From: DATFXM01 sp035315885
GTDB lineage: Bacteria; Acidobacteriota; Blastocatellia; UBA7656
NCBI GenBank assembly: GCA_035315885.1
Contig: DATFXM010000060.1
Coordinates: forward strand, 37,622-101,621
DNA: 64,000 nucleotides
Direction of reading: 5' to 3'
Below the pieces are notes generated by a model. It ran no database searches. It was not told where the DNA came from and worked only from the letters and a program-made list of their open reading frames with translations. Each line of letters begins with the position of its first letter. The first letter of the stretch is position 1. Position numbers and translations under genes: made by a program. Shown here one piece after another: positions 43,112-51,619 of this stretch.

Positions 43112-44407
43112 ATGCAAACTCTCTACCGCCTGAAAGAGGCTTGCACCTTCTTCCCCTACGACGGACGCGCCGACGAATGCGCATTCATATTACGCGCTCC
43201 CGACAACCGGCAATTCAAGGTCTCAGCCCTCGCGAAGGAGATTCTGCAGCAGCTCGACGGCAGAACGAGCCTCCATCAAATTGTCGACCGCCTGAATAAC
43301 CGAAACATCGATGTCACCCTTGATGAACTTCAGACGCTCATATCCACTCGATACCGCGCGTTGGGCATAGTTGAGGACCCATCCTCACCCACCGAGAACC
43401 CGGCGCCCGCGCGTCAAAACAGACCGCTGCCGTTCCTTCTACACTGGGAGCTGGTACCGGCTCACATAGTACAAAGGGCATCTTCAAAGCTTACCTTCAT
43501 GTTCTCCAAGCCGGCAGCCCTGCTGTCGATTGCGTTCATATTGGCAGCTCACTTCCTGGTCTACATCAAATATGTAGCGCCCCAGTTCGTCTCACACGCC
43601 GGATTTCTGTGGGTTCTGGTGATTTGCCTTCTGAGCGTGTTGTGGCATGAGCTCGGTCACTCGTCGGCAGTGACCAGATTCGGCGGGTCGCCGGGGAAAA
43701 TCGGATTCGGGCTGTTCGTGCTCTTGCCAAGCTTTTTTGCCGACGTGTCCGAGATCTGGCGCTTTCCACGCCGGCACCGGATGGTAGTAGATCTGGCGGG
43801 CGTCTACTTCCAGGAAGTCTTCTTCTCGCTGACCGCAATCGTCGGCGTCTTTACGGGAGCGCCCGAGTGTTTTGTCGTCTGCCGGTTCATAGACCTGATG
43901 GTGTTGCTCACCGTGAACCCGGTGTTTCAATTCGATGGTTATTGGTTCCTGGCCGATTGGCTTGCCTTGCCTAACCTGTATCGTCTGGCGTTGAGCTATC
44001 TTGGAAGCACCCTCAAGAAGCTCTTTTCCGGACGGGAGAGTGTTCGGCAACTGCCTTCAATGCCGAAGCACGCATACATCGTTTTTCTGTTGTACGCAGC
44101 GCTCTGCAACCTGTTTCTGGCGGCGGTGGGCTGGATGAGTTACCGGTACGTGTATTCGACTTTTGCCAAGGTTCATCTCATAGCGCCTGCAGTTTTCACG
44201 TCGATGGTTTTCGCGTTCAAGACGCATGACGTTGCGCTGTTCATAAACCGATTCCTCACCTTGTTTTTCGTCATAGCCTTCCCTGCCACCGCCCTGGTCG
44301 GCATCTTCCGTTACGCCTCAATGCTGGTGTCGTATCTGACGAAGAAGGTTCAAGTCGTAAGAGTTTCGCAGAGCTACCTGTCCGAAAAAACTGAAGACGT
44401 CTCTTAA
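43112..44407 (+). CDS. PqqD-like (RRE) domain fused to M50 membrane metalloprotease
   Basis: 431 residues. The first 95 residues ('FILRAPDNRQFKVSALAKEILQQLDGRTSLHQIVDRL') match the PqqD-type peptide-recognition domain (RRE) that binds RiPP leaders. The rest is a polytopic membrane protein of the site-2 protease family (M50): zinc motif HELGH at 179-183 and third ligand in 'NPVFQFDGYWFLAD' (269-282). It could bind and cleave the leader of the precursor peptides at the membrane; the M50 protease YydH of the epipeptide cluster is a comparable case. The start has no strong ribosome-binding site. Confidence 0.82.
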   Translation: MQTLYRLKEACTFFPYDGRADECAFILRAPDNRQFKVSALAKEILQQLDGRTSLHQIVDRLNNRNIDVTLDELQTLISTRYRALGIVEDPSSPTENPAPARQNRPLPFLLHWELVPAHIVQRASSKLTFMFSKPAALLSIAFILAAHFLVYIKYVAPQFVSHAGFLWVLVICLLSVLWHELGHSSAVTRFGGSPGKIGFGLFVLLPSFFADVSEIWRFPRRHRMVVDLAGVYFQEVFFSLTAIVGVFTGAPECFVVCRFIDLMVLLTVNPVFQFDGYWFLADWLALPNLYRLALSYLGSTLKKLFSGRESVRQLPSMPKHAYIVFLLYAALCNLFLAAVGWMSYRYVYSTFAKVHLIAPAVFTSMVFAFKTHDVALFINRFLTLFFVIAFPATALVGIFRYASMLVSYLTKKVQVVRVSQSYLSEKTEDVS

Positions 44408-44421
44408 CCGAGGAGGTCGCC

Positions 44422-46773
44422 ATGAAGATAACGCTTATGCACCCGCCCCTGGACGATCCGACGCTGCCGTATCACTCGAGCGCGTACCTCAAGGGAAATC
44501 TCGTTCGAAACGGCTTCACCGATGTTTCCATGCGAGACATAAACGTGGAGTTCGTTGATTACTGCGTCCGGCAAGAGAATGTGGATTCGTTTTACGAAGA
44601 AGGCGAGCGACGACTGAGAGACCTCGAACGAAAAGCGACGCTGAGCTTCGAGGAACAAGAGGAGTTCTACGGGCTCTGGGCGACCAATCGCATAGAGGCC
44701 GGTACAGTGCATCAGGCCGCGAAAGACTTCAGGAACAAGGCTGCGTTTCTCGATTTCCCTCGATACCTGAAAAATGTAAACACGCTCATCCGGTATTTCG
44801 GGTTTCTCGGCGGCCTTTCGTATCCGGCTGAGATCGCGAATTTTCGGCATTTGACGCGGGCGCGGTATTCGATTTACAACCTGCGCGATCTGTTTAACGA
44901 CGAACTCGGTGATCGAGTCTGTTCCCCCTTCTTGAGATATTTTGAAGATCAGCTACGCAATGATCGCGAGCTGTGCGACTCGGACTGCTTTGGCATAAGC
45001 ATCGTCTACGACCATCAGCTGTTTCATGCACTCACGTTTGCCCGCGCGTTAAAGCGGACCTGGCCCGACAAGATGGTTCTTCTTGGAGGAACCTCTATAA
45101 GCCAGCTCTACAAGCACCTGAAGGATAAGAATCAGTTGCGGCATTTCTTCCGGTGGTGCGATGCGATTGTGGTCGGCGAAGGGGAGACGGCGATTTGCGA
45201 GATCGCCGACACCGGAGGGGACCTCTCGAAGAAGACCAGCATCCCGAACACGATCACCTACGATGCCGTCCATGATCGAGTGCGGTTACCCGAACAGATT
45301 CACTACGAGAATGTCGCAGAACTGGGTGTGCCCATCTACGAACATCCGTGGCAGCTTTACCTGGCACCGGAGCGAGGCATCAACTACGCACCTACGCGGG
45401 GCTGTTACTGGAATCGGTGTACCTTCTGCGACTACGGTTTGAACAGCGACCGGCCCACCTCGCCATGGCGCGAACGGCGCATCGATCAGGTGATAAGCGA
45501 TCTTCAACACGTCGGCAAAACTCAGGGCGTGAAGTACGTCTACTTTGCAGTGGATGTGATGGCGCCGGGCTATCTCGAACGCTTGTCAGACGCAATCGTC
45601 GATTCGGGTCTGGACATTCGCTGGAGCGCCGAGCTTCGGATGGAGAAGATCTTCTCCGCGCAGCGCTGCGTGAAGATGGCTGAGAGCGGCTGCGTCTGCG
45701 TTTCCTTCGGCATGGAGTCGGGTAATCAACGGATCCTCGACCTGATCGACAAGGGCACAAATGTCGGCTTCATGGCCGAAACAATGAAGAATTTCGCGGG
45801 CGCCGGCATCGCGGTGCAGTTGATGGCGTTCACTGATTTTCCCACCGAGACCGAGGGCGAACGCGCGGAGACATTCAAGTTCATCGAGAACAACAATGCG
45901 TACTGGTCTACGGGGGGCATGGGCACTTTCCTGCTGACCGGCACTTCGATGATTGCCAAAGATCCATCGAAGTTTGGGATAACCGTGATTGAAACCGCCG
46001 ACGCGGATGTCACCCGCGCATTGGCCTACAAGGTGGAGGCGGAGAGCGAGCGAAAGGTTCTGCTCACCGAGGATTGCGATGCTTCTTTTGACGAGAGCGG
46101 CGGAGCGTTCCCCCCTGTGCTCGGCCGGCCATGGGCCGGTGGAACCGACACGCTCCACTCGATGATCTACTACGACACGTACGAACGAACTTTCTTCCGG
46201 ACGCACCCACTTGATCAGCAGCCGCCCGATGAAGAGCTGAGCACGGTTGAGCTCGAGGATTGCACGATACATGTGCCGGGCAAACTCAGCCAATCGGTGT
46301 ACGACATCAGTCAGATCTTCAGCACGCGCGGAATCTACAAGGACCGCATCAAGGAGCTGCTGCAGACCCCGATTGAGCCGACTTATGGAAGGTTCCATAA
46401 GTGGCAGTCGGAGATGCCCGACGTAAGAAACACCGGGGAAGAACTCACCTATTGGGTTACCAGCGGCGACCGCTGCATCAAGCTGGACAAACTTGTTTTC
46501 CGGATCCTGCAGGTTGCGTCAGCGCGACATCTGACGGTCAAGGATGTGTTGACCGGATTCAACGACCCGCTTCGAGCCAGACTCCTGGATTACTTTGCTC
46601 AGCTCGAATCCAGCGAGTTGGTCGTCTTTCACGATCCCGGGGAGAGCTGGGAGAAGAGACGGCGCGTGGTGCGAGTTGACGACAAAGCAGTCTGCCGGGT
46701 TGTGAGAGTAATGCCGCAAGGCAAACTCATTGACAGCTCGGCTACGACCGCCGGGTCGGCGGGCCAGAGCTGA
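44422..46773 (+). CDS. Cobalamin-type radical SAM enzyme, peptide maturase candidate
   Basis: 783 residues. N-terminal region (1-310) has the Rossmann-like pattern of B12-binding radical SAM proteins ('MKITLMHPPLDDPTLPYHSS', 'DCFGISIVYDHQLFHALTFA', 'MVLLGGTSISQL'). The radical SAM core begins at 'TRGCYWNRCTFCDYG': cysteines at 328, 333 and 336, so CX4CX2C instead of the usual CX3CX2C. It continues with 'YFAVDVMAPGYLERLSDAIV' and 'GCVCVSFGMESGNQRILDLIDKG'. The last 200 residues have no family I recognise. AGGAGG lies before ATG 44422. Placed between two precursors and a protease, it probably modifies the core (for example C-methylation or crosslinking). Confidence 0.82.
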   Translation: MKITLMHPPLDDPTLPYHSSAYLKGNLVRNGFTDVSMRDINVEFVDYCVRQENVDSFYEEGERRLRDLERKATLSFEEQEEFYGLWATNRIEAGTVHQAAKDFRNKAAFLDFPRYLKNVNTLIRYFGFLGGLSYPAEIANFRHLTRARYSIYNLRDLFNDELGDRVCSPFLRYFEDQLRNDRELCDSDCFGISIVYDHQLFHALTFARALKRTWPDKMVLLGGTSISQLYKHLKDKNQLRHFFRWCDAIVVGEGETAICEIADTGGDLSKKTSIPNTITYDAVHDRVRLPEQIHYENVAELGVPIYEHPWQLYLAPERGINYAPTRGCYWNRCTFCDYGLNSDRPTSPWRERRIDQVISDLQHVGKTQGVKYVYFAVDVMAPGYLERLSDAIVDSGLDIRWSAELRMEKIFSAQRCVKMAESGCVCVSFGMESGNQRILDLIDKGTNVGFMAETMKNFAGAGIAVQLMAFTDFPTETEGERAETFKFIENNNAYWSTGGMGTFLLTGTSMIAKDPSKFGITVIETADADVTRALAYKVEAESERKVLLTEDCDASFDESGGAFPPVLGRPWAGGTDTLHSMIYYDTYERTFFRTHPLDQQPPDEELSTVELEDCTIHVPGKLSQSVYDISQIFSTRGIYKDRIKELLQTPIEPTYGRFHKWQSEMPDVRNTGEELTYWVTSGDRCIKLDKLVFRILQVASARHLTVKDVLTGFNDPLRARLLDYFAQLESSELVVFHDPGESWEKRRRVVRVDDKAVCRVVRVMPQGKLIDSSATTAGSAGQS

Positions 46774-46967
46774 AGGCACAGCAGATTCGTCAAATCACCA
46801 GAGGGTTCAAGCAACCGGTTTATCGGCGATATCACTCTCGAGCATCGAGTTTGAATCGCGACAGTTTCATTGTGTCCCTGGCCTCATCTATTGCTCGTGA
46901 AGTGACAGATTGTTGAGGCAATCGAGCGTCGGCCACCATAAAACCAAAACCACAAGGAGAAAGGAAC
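46774..46967. other. Spacer before precursor 2
   Basis: 194 bases between the radical SAM stop and precursor 2. No word repeat and no clear promoter or hairpin was seen; precursor 2 may be expressed with the operon or from its own promoter. Confidence 0.4.
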
Positions 46968-47201
46968 ATGAACTCTATCGGTTCCCAGTTGTTCGAGGAC
47001 CTTTGTCCCGAAGAGCTTGATCCGCGTTTGGAGTTGCAACTGTTTGTCGATCCGATGGGCGCACTGACTCAAGCGGCCAGCAACAACTGCTGCAGAGACG
47101 GTGGAAACTGCGCTCTGCTTGGCTGTGACAATAACTGCCGGGATGCCGGGAACTGCAACGTGGAAGTCGCGTTTCAGCCGCTGACTCGCAAGATTTCCTG
47201 A
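46968..47201 (+). CDS. Predicted RiPP precursor peptide 2, two core repeats
   Basis: 77 residues with AAGGAGAAAGG before ATG 46968. The leader (residues 6-33) aligns with precursor 1 ('LCPEELDPRLELQ', 'VDPMGAL'). The core has two units, NNCCRDGGNC (39-48) and NNCRDAGNC (55-63), then a Cys-free tail ending PLTRKIS. Cys at 13, 41, 42, 48, 53, 57 and 63. Duplication of the core unit explains the extra length over precursor 1. DNA of the two units is diverged, so the repeat is not recent. No known class recognised. Confidence 0.8.
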   Translation: MNSIGSQLFEDLCPEELDPRLELQLFVDPMGALTQAASNNCCRDGGNCALLGCDNNCRDAGNCNVEVAFQPLTRKIS

Positions 47202-47324
47202 GGGTATACGATCAAGGTTTGGCTCGGGACTGTGGCTCTACCGCCGGACTTCCCTGAGTACGACCGTAATCAGCCACAGTCCTTTCTGTTCATCATCGAA
47301 CGCGACTATTCAAAGAGTAAAGTC

Positions 47325-48215
47325 ATGACGTTCAGTCTCGAACTTTCCGAATCAAGACGATTGCAAGCTCGATCGATGGGCACGTGGCTGCTGGGCGTGG
47401 CGTTCACCGCGGCGGCTACCCTGAAAGCTATCGATCTGCCAGCTTTCATCGCTCAGATCGCAAGGTATGGTCTGCTGCCTGAGTCGGCGGTTGCTCCGAT
47501 TGCGATCGCAGTGATCGTAGCCGAAGCGTCTCTCGGCCTGGCATGCATTCTTGGTCTGGTCTGGAGACCGGCTCTCGGATGTATGCTCGCGCTCCTGTTG
47601 ATTTTCTCTGCCGCGACTGTTTTGAAGTGGCAGACTTTGCAAGGAACGAACTGCAACTGTTTTGGCAATCTGACCGGTGGAGGACCGGCGTCGGTCATTC
47701 TCCACGATGCGATACTGGCAGCACTGGCGATAGGCGTCTTGTTTATAACTCGCAAGGCAATTCTGGATCATCCGAGGCGGATTCTCCGAATCATGACTGG
47801 CGGAGTAGCGATATTGGCGACCCTGTTCGTGACGCAGTCCTCATCAGCCGGTGACTCATTGTTGCGTCTCGGTCCGGATACCGAAGATCAGATGAGAATT
47901 TTTCTTAGCGCAACCTGCAAGCATTGTCAGGAATCGCTGGAGAAGGTCCAGGAGCTGCGAATGGCGCCGGGTCTGCCAACCACGCGAGTGTTCATTGGAG
48001 CGAACAACCAGCAGGAGATCAGCGACTTCCTGCGAGACGTTGGACCTGACTTCGAATACACGCCGCTTACATTTCGCCAGCTCGGAAATGTTGTGCCTCG
48101 CGTACCCACCGTACAGTTCGTTCATAGCGGCAAGGTGGAGTCAGAATGGTCGGCGCAGGTGCCGACTGTGGATGAGGCGACCTCGACGGTGAGGGAAAAG
48201 AGTTCTGAGTTCTGA
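47325..48215 (+). CDS. MauE/DoxX-like membrane protein fused to thioredoxin-like domain
   Basis: 296 residues from ATG 47325. The first 165 residues have four membrane helices and the 'TNCNCFGNL' motif of MauE-type (methylamine utilisation) proteins, which handle disulfides in the periplasm together with MauD. The C-terminal 100 residues are thioredoxin-like with 'FLSATCKHCQESLEKVQEL' (CKHC active site) and 'VPRVPTVQF' (cis-Pro). So both halves of a disulfide-handling pair are in one chain. In this locus it may oxidise the cysteines of the core peptides. The stop TGA is inside a 'gttctgagttctgag' repeat. The frame opens at GTG 47232 but ATG 47325 is preferred. Confidence 0.78.
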   Translation: MTFSLELSESRRLQARSMGTWLLGVAFTAAATLKAIDLPAFIAQIARYGLLPESAVAPIAIAVIVAEASLGLACILGLVWRPALGCMLALLLIFSAATVLKWQTLQGTNCNCFGNLTGGGPASVILHDAILAALAIGVLFITRKAILDHPRRILRIMTGGVAILATLFVTQSSSAGDSLLRLGPDTEDQMRIFLSATCKHCQESLEKVQELRMAPGLPTTRVFIGANNQQEISDFLRDVGPDFEYTPLTFRQLGNVVPRVPTVQFVHSGKVESEWSAQVPTVDEATSTVREKSSEF

Positions 48216-48222
48216 GTTCTGC
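48200..48222. repeat. Single 'gttctgagttctgag' word array
   Basis: The array overlaps the stop codon of the MauE/thioredoxin gene and has no obvious inverted partner. Confidence 0.6.
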
Positions 48223-48411
48223 ACTCCTTGTAATCCAGGACACCAAAATCCCACTTAGGGCTTGCGCCGGTGCACGAAGGGATGAATAATACCCCGAGAT
48301 TTGCTGCGGCAATTGAGTCCCTGATTCGCTTTTGCCCCGGTCTTCTGCGGCGGGCTTTAATTTTCAGGAAGAGAACCTGGCCTCCGAGTAAGGAACTCAG
48401 CGAGGAATTCG

Positions 48412-49179
48412 ATGACGCGCTCTGCAGCACCAACTGGCTTCGATCGCGCCCTGACCATCGGGATCGTCGGCGGTATGAGTCCGGAGTCAACCGTCACTTA
48501 TTACCAGCACATCGTACGCCGTCATCACTCCGCGTTCGGCGATCACAGCTATCCAAGAATTGTTATTTGTAGCGTTTCATTTCAAAAGTACATCGACTGG
48601 CAGCACCGCGGAGACTGGGACCGGATAGCAGTTGAATTGGAACGAGAATTCCAGAGCGCAGCCGGCGCCGGCGCAGAACTGGCCGTACTCGCCACTAACA
48701 CTATGCACAAGGTGTTGCCCGCGATTCGGAGCCCGATTCCTGTTCTCAGCATCATGGAGGCGGTCGCCGACTTCGCCACAAACGCGGGAATCAAGACGGT
48801 GGGGCTGACCGGAACGCGCTTTACGATGAGCGACCGGTTCTATGCGGAGGGACTCGAAGCCAGAGGGCTGAAGGTCATCGTGCCGGACGCGGAACAGCAG
48901 GAACGAATACATCGAATCATTTATGACGAGCTGATTAAGGGCGACGTGCGAGATTCGTCGGTGGAGGACTTTGGCGCGATCGGCCGAGCCCTGTTGTCCC
49001 GCGGAGCTGAAGCTATTGTCCTTGGTTGCACGGAGCTGGAGTTGCTCACTCGCAATCGGGGACTCGGTATTCGGACTATTGACAGTACGCTTGTACACGC
49101 TGAAGCGGCATGGGAAAGAGCGGTGGGAGTCTCAGAACTCAGAACTCAGAACTCGGAACTTTTCTGCGACGAGGTGTAA
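48412..49179 (+). CDS. Aspartate/glutamate racemase-like protein
   Basis: 255 residues. 'IGIVGGMSPESTVTYY' and 'IVLGCTELELL' are hallmarks of the Asp/Glu racemase family, PLP-independent enzymes with two catalytic Cys. The second Cys (GCTE) is present, but the first, expected in the '(C)TNTMHK' segment, is replaced: here 'LATNTMHKVLP'. The protein may have an altered reaction, act as a lyase or be a non-racemase. The last 17 residues ('SELRTQNSELFCDEV') are encoded by a word repeat, so the tail is not conserved in origin. It lies about 200 bp after the RiPP locus but need not belong to it. Confidence 0.75.
   Translation: MTRSAAPTGFDRALTIGIVGGMSPESTVTYYQHIVRRHHSAFGDHSYPRIVICSVSFQKYIDWQHRGDWDRIAVELEREFQSAAGAGAELAVLATNTMHKVLPAIRSPIPVLSIMEAVADFATNAGIKTVGLTGTRFTMSDRFYAEGLEARGLKVIVPDAEQQERIHRIIYDELIKGDVRDSSVEDFGAIGRALLSRGAEAIVLGCTELELLTRNRGLGIRTIDSTLVHAEAAWERAVGVSELRTQNSELFCDEV
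49130..49162. repeat. 'ctcagaactcagaactcag' words inside a coding end
   Basis: The word array lies within the last codons of the racemase-like gene and is translated as 'SELRTQNSEL'. Confidence 0.65.
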
Positions 49180-49182
49180 GCC

Positions 49183-51612
49183 ATGAGTAACTTTCTGCTG
49201 GACATCAAGTATGCCGTCCGGCTCCTGGTGAAAAGTCCTCTGTTCATGTTTGCGGCCATCGTCACGCTTGCACTCGGAATCGGGGCGAATACGGCGATCT
49301 TCAGCGCAGTCGATGCCGTCCTGCTCCGTCCCCTTCCCTTTTATCAGCAGCAACGAATCATCAAGATCTGGGAGAACAATCTTCAAAAGGGCAGGGAGAG
49401 AAATCCGGTCTCGCCGCCAAACTTTATCGACTGGCGCGATCAGAATAACGCCTTCGAGTCTGTTGCCGCCTACAGCAGCTTCAGCCCGAACGTGACCGGA
49501 ATCGAGGGAGCCGAACGACTTCAGGGTGTTCAGGTGACTGGCGATCTCTTTCCGCTGCTCGGTGTGAATCCGTTGCTTGGACAATACTTCAGCTCGGAAA
49601 ACGGTAAGGCGAACGACGAAAAAGTGGTGGTGATTAGTCACGCGCTCTGGAAGCGACGCTTTGGTGGAGATAACTCGATACTGAATTCCACAATCACCCT
49701 GAACGGATCGCCGTACACGATCATCGGGGTCATGCCGCCCGACTTTCAGTTTCCCATCGGCGCTGAGCGCAAGGACATTTGGGTTCCGCTGGTGTTTGAT
49801 ACAAGTGATTTGAAGGGCCGCGCGACCCGGTATCTTCAAGTTCTGGGACGACTCAAGCCGGGGGTCTCGATAGACCAGGCTCGCACTGATATGCAGAGAA
49901 TCGCATCCCAGATCGAGCAGTCCTTTCCCCAATCGAACAGCGGTTGGGGTGTCACGCTCCTGCCGCTTTATGAGCAACTTGTCGCCGATAGCAAGTGGAA
50001 TCTTCTGATCCTGCTGTGCGCTGTCGGACTCGTGCTGCTCATCGGATGTGCAAACGTAGCAAATCTACTACTCGCTCGCGCTTCGGCTCGGCAGAAAGAA
50101 GTATCGGTGCGATTGGCGATCGGTGCGAGCCGCGGCAGGATCGTGCGCCAGCTTCTCACCGAAAGCTGTCTGCTGTCGTTAATAGGTGGAGGCTTGGGCG
50201 CTGCGTTGGCGTACTTTGGAATCACCACGATTATCGCTTCAGCACCGGACAGCATACCGCGGCTCAAAGACATCACTATTGACGCTCGCGTACTGGGCTT
50301 TACGATCGGTGTTTCCCTGCTCACCGCGTTTGTGTTCGGGCTATTCCCGGCACTGCAGGCTTCCAAGCCCGATGTGAACGGAATGCTCAAAGAAGGCAGC
50401 AGGAGCCTCGCAGGCGGAACCCGAGGTCACCGGATGCGCAGATCCCTGGTTGTAGTCGAAGTAGCGCTTGCATTGATGCTGCTGGTGCTCACCGGACTTG
50501 TAGTGAAGAGCTTCTCGAAGCTGATCGGAGTCGACTCGGGCTTCAACCCAAAGGGCGTGCTTACCGCGCAGATAACGCTTCCTTCTTATAAGTACGAGAA
50601 GCCCGAGCAACAAATGACTTTCTTCAAACAGCTCGTGGAGCACCTCCAGACTCTTCCGGGAGTGCAGTCTGCTGCAATCATTTCCTATTTGCCTTTGAGC
50701 GGATCAAATTTCGAGTGGGTCCTCAGCATAGAAGGCCGCCCACCCGCAGACCCTTCCGAGAAACTATTCGCCGAGTATCGCCAGATCAGCTCGGACTACT
50801 TTCGGACCATGGGTATTCCAGTTCTGCGTGGCCGCGATTTCAACGAGCACGACGCCGCGGGCGCTCCGGCGGTCATCATCGTCGATGAGACTTTTGCCCG
50901 GCAATACTTTCCAAACGAAGACCCCCTGGGAAAGCGAATCGGCTTTGGCAGAAACCCGGAATGGCGCGAAATCGTCGGAATCGTTTCGGACGTACGGCAC
51001 TTTGGCCTCGAGGCGCAGCCAAAACCCGAAGCCTACGTGCCGCACCTTCAGGACCCGTGGCCTGCGATGGCGGTAGTCGTCCGCTCCAATTCGGAAACAG
51101 CTACGCTGAGCGCCGCGGTGCGCGGCGAGGTCCGAGCGATTGACAAAGACCAACCGGTGTACAACGTCAGAACGATGGAGTCGCTGTTGGCCGACTCGGT
51201 GGCCCGGCGCCGGCTCGTGATGGTTTTGTTGGGCGTCTTCTCCGCTGTCGCTCTTGCGCTATCAGCGATCGGAGTGTTCGGAGTGATGGCCAACTCGGTC
51301 AGCCAGCGGACTCACGAAATCGGTGTCCGGATTGCTTTGGGTGCGACGCCTCGGTCGATACTTAAGATGATAGTTCTTCAGGCGGCACTGCTGGCTTTCC
51401 TCGGCATAGTAATCGGGGTGATCGGAGCGTTGTTGACCTTCTTTATATTCACCCACTACATCTCCAGTTTGCTGTATGAAGTCAGCAGCACCGACCCGCT
51501 GGTGTTCATGGTCGTAGCCCTGCTGCTGTCGCTGGTTCTGATGATCGCGAGCTACATTCCAGCACGGCGAGCCACCGCAGTTGATCCGATGAGCGCATTG
51601 CGCTACGAGTAG
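49183..51612 (+). CDS. MacB-like ABC transporter permease (ADOP family)
   Basis: 809 residues. 'DIKYAVRLLVKSPLFMFAAIVTLALGIGANTAIFSAVDAVLLRPLPF' is the very typical start of acidobacterial ADOP permeases. There are two FtsX domains with periplasmic MacB-core domains: helices around 20-45, 275-400 in the first half, and 680-800 in the second ('ALSAIGVFGVMANSVSQRTHEIGVRIALGATPRSILKMI'). No ATPase is encoded next to it in this window. It probably works in mechanotransmission or efflux with a separate ATPase. Start ATG 49183 is three bases after the racemase stop. Confidence 0.88.
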   Translation: MSNFLLDIKYAVRLLVKSPLFMFAAIVTLALGIGANTAIFSAVDAVLLRPLPFYQQQRIIKIWENNLQKGRERNPVSPPNFIDWRDQNNAFESVAAYSSFSPNVTGIEGAERLQGVQVTGDLFPLLGVNPLLGQYFSSENGKANDEKVVVISHALWKRRFGGDNSILNSTITLNGSPYTIIGVMPPDFQFPIGAERKDIWVPLVFDTSDLKGRATRYLQVLGRLKPGVSIDQARTDMQRIASQIEQSFPQSNSGWGVTLLPLYEQLVADSKWNLLILLCAVGLVLLIGCANVANLLLARASARQKEVSVRLAIGASRGRIVRQLLTESCLLSLIGGGLGAALAYFGITTIIASAPDSIPRLKDITIDARVLGFTIGVSLLTAFVFGLFPALQASKPDVNGMLKEGSRSLAGGTRGHRMRRSLVVVEVALALMLLVLTGLVVKSFSKLIGVDSGFNPKGVLTAQITLPSYKYEKPEQQMTFFKQLVEHLQTLPGVQSAAIISYLPLSGSNFEWVLSIEGRPPADPSEKLFAEYRQISSDYFRTMGIPVLRGRDFNEHDAAGAPAVIIVDETFARQYFPNEDPLGKRIGFGRNPEWREIVGIVSDVRHFGLEAQPKPEAYVPHLQDPWPAMAVVVRSNSETATLSAAVRGEVRAIDKDQPVYNVRTMESLLADSVARRRLVMVLLGVFSAVALALSAIGVFGVMANSVSQRTHEIGVRIALGATPRSILKMIVLQAALLAFLGIVIGVIGALLTFFIFTHYISSLLYEVSSTDPLVFMVVALLLSLVLMIASYIPARRATAVDPMSALRYE

Positions 51613-51619
51613 GCGCTGA

